A stretch of 64,000 nt of DNA from Puccinia triticina (Eukaryota; Basidiomycota; Pucciniomycetes; Pucciniales; Pucciniaceae), in contig NC_070560.1 of assembly GCF_026914185.1 (NCBI RefSeq), positions 7,741,501 through 7,805,500 on the forward strand, read 5' to 3'. Shown here in pieces: positions 19,304-28,831 of this stretch; within the stretch, counting starts at the first letter, position 1; each line of letters starts with the position of its first letter. A model generated the notes under the pieces. It saw nothing but the letters and a program-made list of their open reading frames with translations. It searched no databases and was not told the origin of the DNA. A program made the position numbers and the translations under genes.

Positions 19304-20145
19304 ATGCCTGCTTGCACCACTCAGAATCCCGCTGCTCTTATTGGCAATGTCCCAGTCCTGGACGGCAACTCGGTCGGTTTCCCTGCCTGGCGCACCCGAC
19401 TCGAAGAGCTCTTCGCCATTCAGGGGGTGCACGATATAGTAACTGGAAGGCTCCTCCGCCCTGAAAGCGACTACAAAGATAAGGACTCCAAGCCGGTAAC
19501 CCAAGGATCTCATCGACTGTACTACGCTGAAGAATCCGGGTCCAACTGGGACGCATTATCGGACATCGCCAGAGCGACGCTGAAAATGACTTTGTCTATT
19601 GATCTCGCGATTCGTTACAAGGATACTAAGCCTGTCAGTGTCCTCTTCAAAACAATCTGTGATGCATATGAAAAGAACACTCGAGCGCGCCGCATGATGC
19701 TTCAGGATGCTTTTTGGACTGCTCGTCATGATCCCAACAAACCAATCGCCACATGGATTGCACAAATCAGAAACTCGGCTTCTGATCTCAAGTCGGTTAA
19801 ACTGCGGACCAACAAATCTGCGATCGCCTCCTTCGCGGACTAGACGAGTCGTGGAAGCCTATCCAAGATCATCTCGTATACTCTCCAAACAAGATGTCTC
19901 TCGATGATGCTATTGGAGCGCTCGAAGCACACGAGGTCTCAATGCAGGTGTCGTTTGATCATACTCCTGAAGCCTTTGCGTCCCCGGCGGTTACAAGGAA
20001 GAAGAAGCCAGGCTGCTGGAACTGCGGCAAAATTGGGCATCATTCGTCAGCATGTCCCAACCCTCCGGCGAAGAACAAAGGGAAAGCTAGATTTGAAACT
20101 CGGGCAGGCGCGGTGTCTACGGTTCGTCTCGGCGGCGGCGGTTGA
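19304..20145 (+). pseudogene. Copia-2 gag with zinc knuckle
   Basis: 19304-19843 encodes a UBN2-like copia gag core (GFPAWRTRLEELFAIQG, ARRMMLQDAFW, PIATWIAQI). The frame shifts near 19830, where the next frame carries DRLLRGLDESWKPIQDHLVYS and, further on, CWNCGKIGHHSSAC, a complete C-x2-C-x4-H-x4-C knuckle. The frame ends at 20145. One frame change separates core and knuckle. Confidence 0.8.
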
Positions 20146-20462
20146 AGTGAGGACAAAGAAGATGAAGAAGAAGACGATGACTTTGATAGAGAAATTGACG
20201 TCGTTTGGGGGTGAACCTGAAGTAGAAGAAGATTTTTTTTTTCATAGGAAGGGCAACTCCGGCACAACCTGATAGTTAATTCCTCAATGGCATTTTAGAG
20301 TATATCTATTATCATGATAGTTCCCTCTTCTTTAGTGTCATCGGATCTCTAACTTGATTGTAAACTTTTAATTTCTGTCCCCATGAGAAATATGCCTTAC
20401 TAGTCACCTTAAGTAGTCTGGGTATTTCATTTATAGTAGTTCTGGTTTTCAGCAAGGGGGTG

Positions 20463-20660
20463 TGTTGAAGTATGCTTATATCCATTTCACTGAATGCTTC
20501 AACCATAACACTAGCAACTTGTATATAGCTTATACTAAGTTGCTCTAGGAGTTTCCTTCCTTTTCCTCAGTGAATCAGATCATATCCTTTTCTCACTCCT
20601 GAGTGTCACAAGACTGTTTAGTCTGTGAACTTCAGTGTTCATCCCATTGTTCCCTCAACA
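20463..20660 (+). repeat. Right LTR, copia element 2
   Basis: 198 bp, otherwise nearly identical to the left LTR. Followed by CCACT. Confidence 0.9.
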
Positions 20661-20684
20661 CCACTCAGTCCAAATAGATCAAAC

Positions 20685-20760
20685 CTAACTTAACTAAGTC
20701 CCTCCTTCTGTGGAGGAGGGACGCCGTCCCGCAGGGACCCTCCGAAGGAGGGACTTATGC
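20685..20760 (-). repeat. Hairpin element copy 13
   Basis: CTAACTTAACTAAGTCCCTCC at the left and CCTCCGAAGGAGGGACTTATG at the right, with an inner GGGACGCCGTCCCGCAGGGACC. Confidence 0.8.
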
Positions 20761-21266
20761 GCTATGTTGCCCCTCTTGCCTGAGAGCATCAGGAAAATTG
20801 AGCTTTTTTTTCAATCTGCTGCACAGCCGCCATCTCTTATTGGGTGATTACAAAGTCACCCAACAAAATGAGGGGCTCATCCAGGAGAATCTCTGTGTCT
20901 TCTTCTTGAACTTGTGAGGGCCTTCAATGTCTGGTTAATTGTGTTTTTTTTTGATTTCGTTCCTCCAAAAAGACCAAAACAGCAAATCCTGTATGAATTG
21001 CCACATCCCATGGAACAAATATTCCGCATGAAATACAGAAGTTGAAATGATATTAAAAAAACACTAGAACCCTTGCAACATCACTGTCATATGTATACCA
21101 AAAAAATTGTCAAGAGTGTTGGCAATAAGGATAAGGCTCCAGATCACCTTTCCCATAGTGCCCAGAACCACAACCAACACTTTCACTGTATTCAGCAACA
21201 ATGGAACTCCTACCAATACTCACGGTCAAGCCAAAGCCCAACAAACTACCCAAGGTCCTCACAAAT
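20761..21266. other. 5' flank of the RecQ-like pseudogene
   Basis: No exon or repeat recognised upstream of the ATG at 21267. Confidence 0.4.
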
Positions 21267-24021
21267 ATGACTGAAAATCAACTTGCCAAGCATATCACCA
21301 CCAAATCCATCTAGCTGTATCATGACCAGCCCAAAGCTCTTCAAGTTAATGCAGTTTCTTTGTTGGTCCAAGGGAAAACCACCTTTGTTTGGGCAGGGAC
21401 TGGGTTTGAGAATATCCGAGATGTTTTTTGGCCTGTTCAAGAAAAAGGTCGTGGTCCTAGTATTAAATCCATTGGACTCTTTAGGTGATGACCAGGTAAA
21501 AGTTCAATTTCTAGATCCAGATTTTCCACTTTTTTCAAGACTGATATGACAATTGTGATATTTATTAACTAGGTCCGCAAGAAGAAGCTGGTCAACATAA
21601 CTGCAATAAATCTCAATAAGATGACTTTGAACTTGGAAACAGTAAAAAAGATCAAGAGAGGTTTATTTAGCTTCATTTATCTGGTGAGTTCTACAGAAAA
21701 AATACTGTTAGGCTGTCAGTCAATCAATTGATCTTGCATTATGGGTGCAGAGCCCAGAGGTTTTCCTCAACAGCTCGCTCTTCACAGAAATTTTTTTTAG
21801 CAATGAATTTCAAGACATCTTATTGTTAATTGTGGTGGATGAAGCCCACATGATTTACTTGTGGGGGCTTGTTGCGTCAAAAAAGAGCAAGACCCTTATC
21901 ATCTTTGCGCGTCACAAAGATAAAGCCATGTTTAGACCCGGTTACGGGAACATAGGCATACGGCTAATGGCAACCAACAATGTACCGCTGCTTCTCCTAT
22001 TGGCAACCTGCCGACCAGTGGCTGTATCAGCAATCACAACCAGCTTGATGCTTAAACTGACCGATATAAATATGATTAACGGCGAACTGACACGTCCTGA
22101 GATTCGGTTCATTCGCATAGCAATGACCTCTACGCTGAACTCCTGCGATGATCTCCTGAGGATCTTTGCGCTGCACACTACAACCCCGGCAGTCGATTCA
22201 GTCCCCATGATCATCTACTCAGGCACCCGCAATTGGACTTTTCAGGTCATGAAAGTAGTCAATGAGGCTCGCAAGACAAAGAAGCACAAGTATGACCCAA
22301 AGGATGATTTCATTTGCCGATACCATTCATTCACAAGCGATGAAGACAAGGTGCGCACTATGGAAGACTACAGCAGTGGGAAGTTCCCTGTTATTTCTGC
22401 AACAATGGAATTGGGGCTGGGCCAGAATCTCAAGCGTGTTCGGTGCGTAGTTCACATGGGACACGGGGACCCCGCATCCATTGTGCAGATGGTGGGGAGG
22501 TGTGGAAGCGATGGGAAGGCTGGCTTGGGGTTGTTATTTATGAAGCCTACGCGGAAAAATGGGAAGAACAGTGCGGGTGATTTTGAAGATGGAATGGTCC
22601 AGAATGATGATGACAGAATGGATGCTTTAGCTGTGACCAAAGTTTGTATCAGGATAGCCTTGACCGTGGACAACAAGTATGTATATTAATCAGGCTCCCT
22701 TGAATTAATAAATCCTGGAACTGAGATTCATTTATTTTGTGTTAGACTGGGTTAAATCCCCCTATCGCATGTGGACCCCAACTTTTTGGTAGAGAAGTTT
22801 TGCAAAGAAAGCCTTAACTTTAAAAAATGTGATTGCTCAAATTGTGAACCACAGGAGGCAGAAAAGCTCATGCAAGTCATCCAGCAAATGAAGGTCTCTA
22901 ACTTTGATGCGCTTCTAGATGACCCTTTGTCTATCCGGCAAGATACTTCCATTATCACAATGACTCGCAAACACCAAACCCCGACACCCAAGGGTACATG
23001 TAGTTATCCACAGCACATGGCCACAGATCTGGAGCAACATTTGCTTCACAGTTTCCATGTATTCTACACAAATTTCTTGGGTCCTAGGCCTGAATTCCCG
23101 CCGTCCACATTCTTTGGGATTGAACATGCTAAAGCAATTGTCGATTCTATTGATCAAATTCGCAACGGAGAGGAACACAACATTTCACTTTTAGGGAGGC
23201 TCATAGGCGGACAGACATTCAACGGGCAGATTGATGCCCTTGATCTGGCAATCACCAAATGGATGGACAGCGAATTCTATCAACATCATCTTCTCACAAT
23301 TGCGGGGCTGGATTCATACATTGAAGCCGAGTGCATTCGGATCCGCGATGAAATGGCTGCAAAACTATCCCAGCTGCAATCAGATGCAGCGGCCCGACGA
23401 GCAGACGAGAAGAAAGCCAAAGCATTGGCAAAGGATGAAGCCAAGGCACTAGTGGCCGCTGAAAGAGCCGCCGAACGTTTGCGCAAGTCGGACAACCAAG
23501 CCGCGGAAAGAGACAGGTTACTAAGCAAGAAGGCCGCGGATAAATTGCGTAAGGAAGAAGAGAAACACGCGAGAAAAAAGCAAGAGGCACAAGATCGTGC
23601 ATTGGCCAAGACGCGCGCGGCCGAGGAGAGAGCCGCAGCGAAAGCAAACACACTTGGATTAGCTGAAGAGGAAGCCGCGATTCAGGCGCGGCAAATTGAA
23701 GAGCGGGAGCTGGCGCGGACAATGGAAGAGCGGACACTGAGGCGCTTCAGGGCAGAAGAAGAGAACCGGTTGGATGAAGAGGGAAAGGCCGCCGATCGTG
23801 CCACAAGGAGAGCGACCGCCGATGCAGCCCGTCAGGCAAACGCAGATCAGCTGGCCCAAGGAAAAAAACATCGTAGATTCACCCGCGAGAACAAACACGT
23901 GGGCGCTTTAGCTCGAAAAACCCAACGAAACAGTCAGAATATGGCCAAAGTGAATCGCGAGCGTCAGAATCACGCAAAATTTGCAGAGATGCGAGCCGAA
24001 CTGGCCCGGGGCGGAAAGTGA
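21267..24021 (+). pseudogene. RecQ-like DEAH-box helicase with coiled-coil tail (decayed)
   Basis: ATG 21267 opens a RecQ-type helicase. Exons run to 21495, 21573-21683, 21751-22676 and 22746-24021, with GT..AG introns between. Visible are a Q-motif-like start (DQPKALQVNAVSLL), a broken Walker A (AGTGF, then a frame change into RISEMFFGLF), NPLDSLGDDQ, the DEAH box (VVDEAHMIYLWG), motif IV-V (IIYSGTRNW, SATMELGLGQNLKRV) and motif VI (QMVGRCGSDGKAG). CDCSNC follows, then an Ala/Lys/Glu/Arg-rich coiled coil (about 23380-23960). Lesions: TAG at 21312; a deletion removing the GKT part of Walker A near 21412; TAA (22753-22755) in place of the Tyr of the G-Y-IPLS block just after the last intron. 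It is converged upon by the DUF6589 gene, with 23 bp between the stops. Confidence 0.85.
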
Positions 24022-24446
24022 AGGTGCGAGGGACACGCACAGTTTCAGATGTTGAGAGAGTCAAGACTTTCTGCAATGGATGATTTGTCACTGAAATCTC
24101 CAAGCTCCAGTTCAGCCGGGATATCTGTGTCCATCATTTCCTCCTGTAAAGCATCCTCTTCAAACATTGACATGATACCTTTGGAGTAAGGGAGGAATCT
24201 AGCCAGTCCAGTCTTCATGAATTCTTGCTGCATTTTCTTCATACCGTTTGAGTAGAAATCTTCCACAGCCTTGGGGTCACCCCCTTCTGGTGGTGTTTTG
24301 CCTAGCCGCTCGCACTCTGCCATGCGGCGAAAGTTGTTTATTGAGTCCAATTTCAGTTTGTTCTTGTGTGACTGGTGTACCACTTCAGCGCCAGATTCTA
24401 GTTTGATGAGCTGGAGTAGGTATTGGAGCTGAGCATAGGGATTCAT

Positions 24447-25092
24447 CAGCTATGCAACACTGCAAGAGCTACGCTTCGCTACAAAAAGCGGCGCTTTTGC
24501 GTAGCGAAGCGGAAACACGCTACTCTGGATCCAGAATAGCGTTAGCGCTAGCGGAAAATCGCTACTTTGAGCGGTAGCGAAGCGCCAGAACCACTACTGC
24601 AGTTTTGGCCTGCGCGTAGCGAAGCGCTTTTTTTGCCGCTTCGCTACAGTATAGCGCAGCGGAAAAATTGACGCTTTTTGGCGCTAATAGCGCTTTTTAG
24701 CGCCAAAAGCGTAGCGAACCGGGTCGCTTCTGTGTCAAAAGTGTAGCGGGCATCTCTGCCTTTTGGTGGAAAATGCCAGAAATAGTACACAAACGTCAAT
24801 CCTCCATCATTTTATGATGTGCAGTATTGATGTTTGACTGGTGCTATGGTAGCGCAGCAAAATCGCTACAGTAGCGTTTTTTCCGCTACTATAGCGAGAA
24901 GCGTAGCGAATTGCCGCTACTCTGCGCTAAAAAAAGCGTGCTATTTTCTTTAATTTTTTCCCCTTAAAAAATGTAGCGAATAGCGAAGCGCCAAGTCCGC
25001 TACAAAACGCTTAGCGAAGCGAGGCTAAAACCGCTGCGCTTTCGCTACGCTGCCGCTTTTTGTAGCGTAGCTCTTGCACTGTTGCAGCTATG
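24447..25092 (-). promoter_or_regulatory. Duplicated 3' splice site (TSD CAGCTATG)
   Basis: On the minus strand the last intron of the DUF6589 gene ends CATAG and the exon begins CTG. The 8-bp target duplication of the MITE (24447-24454 and 25085-25092, CATAGCTG on the minus strand) covers exactly this junction. The exon-proximal copy therefore still supplies CATAG|CTG. The intron (donor GTAAGC at 25131) grew from about 44 to 682 bp. Confidence 0.75.
24455..25084. mobile_element. hAT-like MITE, 8-bp TSD
   Basis: 630 bp. Terminal inverted repeats CAACACTGCAAGAGCTACGC / CAACAGTGCAAGAGCTACGC continue as CTACAAAAAGCGG on both sides. Flanked by the 8-bp duplication CAGCTATG, the hallmark length of hAT elements. 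The interior is packed with TAGCGAAGCG and AGCGCTA words. No coding sequence. It sits in the last intron of the DUF6589 gene. Confidence 0.88.
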
Positions 25093-27613
25093 CCAGAAAT
25101 CGGGAGTATCCAAAAGGACGCTGGTGCTTACAAGATGAATGTTACTAGAGAATATGTCTTTTAGCCTGTCAATATCTGTGCCAATTCCTGAGTGATTGAA
25201 GAAGTATTTCAACCACTAATTTTGTACCTCAAGGTAGAAATCGGTGGCTACAAAGTGTCCCAGCTTCCCTGTAGGCGACATGAGGAGTGTATTCAAAACC
25301 AAATGAGATAGAGATTGTGGAAGAATGTATTTTAACAAGATGATCAGCTTTGGAAGGTGTTTTGAATAATGTGGCATTCCCCCAATCCCTTGGCTCATCA
25401 CGGCCCATTGTTGCCACATGAACATGAGACGTCCATAATCCCCATCCTTCATTGGCCGATTGGCCTCTATTATGGTTGCAAAATCACGGATTCAAAGTAA
25501 GAAGTTCATGTGCGATGTGCAGTTGAGGGCCAGAGCCGTCTGGCGAGCTTCACCTGAGCAGAACCGCTCATATGTGAGCTCAGTCCAGTCATGGATTGTT
25601 TCACTAGAGATATTGAGCAATTCAGCAGAAAAAGGCTCATGAGCCCGGTTTGCTACCAGGCTTGCGGTCCCACAATCAGATTTGGATCAGCTCTTTGCTC
25701 ATCATCTGAGACTCAAAGGTTTACAGGTGGGTGGAACTCACAGGACGCAGTACAAGAGTGTTACCTCGTGAAATTTTTCAACGTGTGACAGCATTAGGTT
25801 GAAGTCTTTCTTTGTTACCGGCTTCTCTGTGGGAATTCCGAGTGCATGAAGTGTGCGCCATGCCCCGGTGTCCCGGTTGTGCTTTTCATTCCCCCAGTGA
25901 CCCAGGAATATTGCTTGGGAGAGGTTCCACAGAGTGTGTGCGGCGCCAGGGATTGTGAGCACATTATCCAGACTGTTGTGGTCACCCAGGGCTGGCATCC
26001 GCTGCTTTCTGAGACTGTCAAATATGTTGCAAGATCCAAGATCCCCTTTGATGATCTGGAGGCGGGAATGGAACTGCTCTGTGTTCCGGCCACTTTGCTG
26101 AATTACGCCGGTGAAGACCTCACCAACGCCAATTGCTGAGTTGTCTGAAGCTAGCATGAGCTTGAGCATAGATATATTTGGGTTGTCCGGCGCAATGGGA
26201 TTAACTTCAGGTGGGTTCTTCTGAAGCGGGACTTGTGTATCGGTGGGATTGGCAATGTACCTCAGAATGACCCAAGTGATTTGAGATTTCAAAGTCTTTT
26301 TGAAATGACCGGTGCTCTCACGCGTTGGGGCAAACATGTCTGGTCGAATCACAAGTTCTTTGCTGGCATGTAGGGCTTGGTTCATGGCTTCAACAGTAAG
26401 CTCGTCCGGATTAAGATTTGATACTATGCTAGGGGGAATCGAATGGACATAACCCCATGTTCCATGGAACATTTGGCTAGTGTGACCGATTGATTTCATG
26501 TGAACTTTTTCTTGAAAATCTAAATTGTCATAACATAGTAAGGGAGCAATCAAGGGGGATTTTTCCAACTCAAATCTAGCCTTCAGCTTTGTCTCAGCCT
26601 CCCGTCCAAGACTCTCAAGGGCAGCATGGGCTGTTCTCCGGGACGAGCTGATACCGATGAAGTTTAGGTAGCCGCTCACACGCTCGGTAACTCCTGCTGC
26701 AAGAAAAATTAGAGGGTTACTGAGTTGGAACCCGTTGGAACGACGATTTTCCCCAAAAGCAACCATTGCACAAATTGTGCAAGAAATCTGGTCATTAAAA
26801 CAGAGAGGTATGTCAAACCCAGCTGCCATTTGGTGAACGCATACACCATTTCACAACATGACCCAACCACTCACTGTCTGAACGCGGTTGGCTCTCCTGG
26901 TTGCTGGGTCGCGACTTTTTTTGAGGACAGAACCATCAAAATCAGGCATATCATCCGATGGGTCGGCAGCATCTTCCTCAGTCGAAAGCTCCTCAACAGG
27001 ATCAATTTTTTGATTTGCAGGGGCTGGGGCCTTTGCTTTTGGGACAGCCTGCTTTCGCTGAAGTTTGGCACAGAGCAGGTTGTACAGAAAGGGCATCCGT
27101 TCCGTAAGTTCATCATTGCGAAGCTTCCGTTCTTCCATTGAGAAAAATGTATTGGATAATGTTGTAGAATTGTGATACAAGCCATGGGGTGCCACCCCGC
27201 CGCGAGGCTTTTGGGAACAAACAATTTCGGTTGCCTGAAAATCGAAATTTGTGAGTCCAACAATCAAAGAAATCAGACCAAAAAGGAATATTGTCTACCT
27301 CAGACAAGATAAAATCTTCCCAGCTCTGACGTGTGTCCACGTGCAAACACGTAAGTTTTTTGATTGGCAAAATCAAGTCCCGGGTTGAGTCCCACCCTTT
27401 TTTGGTCCACAAGTGGCGTCTGATGTTCACGTTTTCATGATGTTGCTCCAGGAATGCGGCTAAGAAAGACTTGGGAGTTAGGTTATATTTTTGTATAACC
27501 ACACAAATTATATCAAGCTTCTTGTTCATAGTCACCCAAGGTGCTCCGGGGCTCGCTTCATGACCAATGGTGGATGGTTCAACTCCAGGAGTGCTTGTGG
27601 TTGGTTCCGCCAT

Positions 27614-28025
27614 GAGCGCCTGTTAATTCGTGACCTGGCAATAAAATAGAGGCTTGATGCTGGTTGCTTATAATGCTGGAGGGGAGGCCAAGAGCGCAAT
27701 GAATGTGGCTCAGGTTAAAGCTACTATTGGGTATAAGGGCTCAAAAATTGTGAGTGGTGCTGGTTTTTGGATGGCAACTTGGGGATGATATCAAATGATC
27801 ATGTGTTCATAACATGTTATAAGTACTCATGGGCTACAGTCATTGAAACAGCATAGTATGTTTCAGCACTGAATACAGTTTTAATGCGCGGAAGCGCCTG
27901 GAATTCAAGTGCCATACCCAAGAGGAAATAAAAATGTCACACAGCAAGATAGTGAAGATAGCTGATGGGATGGAGACAAAAAAAAATAGTAGGTACATGG
28001 GGACCGCTTGCGTGGTCCCAGAAAT
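27614..28025. other. 5' flank of the DUF6589 gene
   Basis: No exon or TIR recognised that could mark an outer end of the RecQ-DUF6589 unit. Confidence 0.4.
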
Positions 28026-28433
28026 CAACGATGGGAAGTTACATACGTTACAATATCCAGAGGGATTTTTGTAACGTAACTTCCCACTGTTACCAGATAA
28101 TGTGTTACTGTTATCTGGGAACATTGCTCCTTGGGCCGGTGGGTAGCGTGACAGAGGGTGTTTTCACCCTCAATACCCGGAAAAATAACGGAGATAACGC
28201 GTTAACCGCATTACCAGAGGTCAAAATGCCCTAAAAGGGGGAAAACTCCCCTTTTTTGCGCAGGTTGTCCTCCTATAATTGCGAGGGATAACGTAACTAA
28301 GCTAGGAAGAGAGGGAAAAAAATTAAAGAAAATGTAACGGAACCTTTGCCGCCGTCATGGTAACAATAACGGCAAGGATTCTGTTACTTTTTTGTTACGC
28401 TACCGTTACGGGTAGCGTAACCTCCCATCGTTG
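28026..28433. mobile_element. MITE, TSD CAGAAAT
   Basis: 408 bp bounded by CAACGATGGGAAGTTAC and the complement of GTAACCTCCCATCGTTG, flanked by CAGAAAT (28019-28025, 28434-28440). The interior contains repeated GTTAC/GTAAC inverted words. Superfamily is uncertain; a 7-bp duplication (8 bp with one mismatch) leans towards hAT. Confidence 0.75.
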
Positions 28434-28537
28434 CAGAAATGAAAACAAGAAGGAAAAGCGTCCAGAGACGAGTGTGTGAGGTTGATTATGAAAAACTGCC
28501 CGCCAAAAGCTGAAATGCTCTCAGGCAGTCAACTTAG

Positions 28538-28744
28538 TGTAAGGGTCAGGTTCTGGGGGGGGGGGGGAAGGAGACGGGTTCTGGGTCTTCAGTCTGGGTT
28601 TCTAGCTATGAGATAAATTGCTAGATGGGGAGAGTATAGAGATCTCCCCCCGGCTCCTCTTTATGATGAGGAGCTGTGACATGTATGTGTAGCTACAAGA
28701 CATGTCTAGGGATAGGCTATGGCGCGCGGGCGCGGCTCATAACA
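28538..28744 (-). repeat. 3' LTR, Ty3 element 1
   Basis: 207 bp with a G13 run. Confidence 0.95.
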
Positions 28745-28831
28745 TTATCCCGCCTTTAACGCCCAAGCCCCCAGCTCTGCGTCCTCGTCCCCGGGCAGCA
28801 TTAAAAAACCCCGTGGGAAAAAGCTTAACCC

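Larger units (their letters stand above)
18981..20660 (+). mobile_element. Internally deleted copia element (gag only)
   Basis: LTRs at 18981-19191 and 20463-20660 (TGTTGAAG..CCCTCAACA) are flanked by the duplication CCACT (18976-18980, 20661-20665). The interior is only 1.27 kb: primer site, gag with zinc knuckle, and a purine tract (AGCAAGGGGG) before the right LTR. Protease, integrase and RT are absent, so mobility would need a helper in trans. It lies in the 3' flank of YHM2. Confidence 0.92.
24045..27613 (-). pseudogene. DUF6589-type protein gene (decayed)
   Basis: On the minus strand: exon 1 27613-27299; intron 27298-27235; exon 2 from 27234 to about 26867; exon 3 from about 26825; then a disturbed stretch (25735-25450); then a block to 25132 and a last exon 24449-24045. 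Conserved-looking blocks are ASDNSAIGVGEVF, ALGDHNSLDNVLTIPG, HTLWNLSQAIFLGHWG, DTGAWRTLHALGIP, IEANRPMKDGDYGRLMFMW and GIGGMPHYSKHLPKL. I recognise the family as the fungal DUF6589 group; its biochemical role is unknown. The spaced Asp/Asp/His/Trp pattern recalls RNase H-fold transposases, which is only inference. Lesions: stop/frame disturbance after LLYCVL, and TAG after YLEVQN. The intron 2 donor that keeps phase is not the canonical GTGAGT. Confidence 0.72.
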
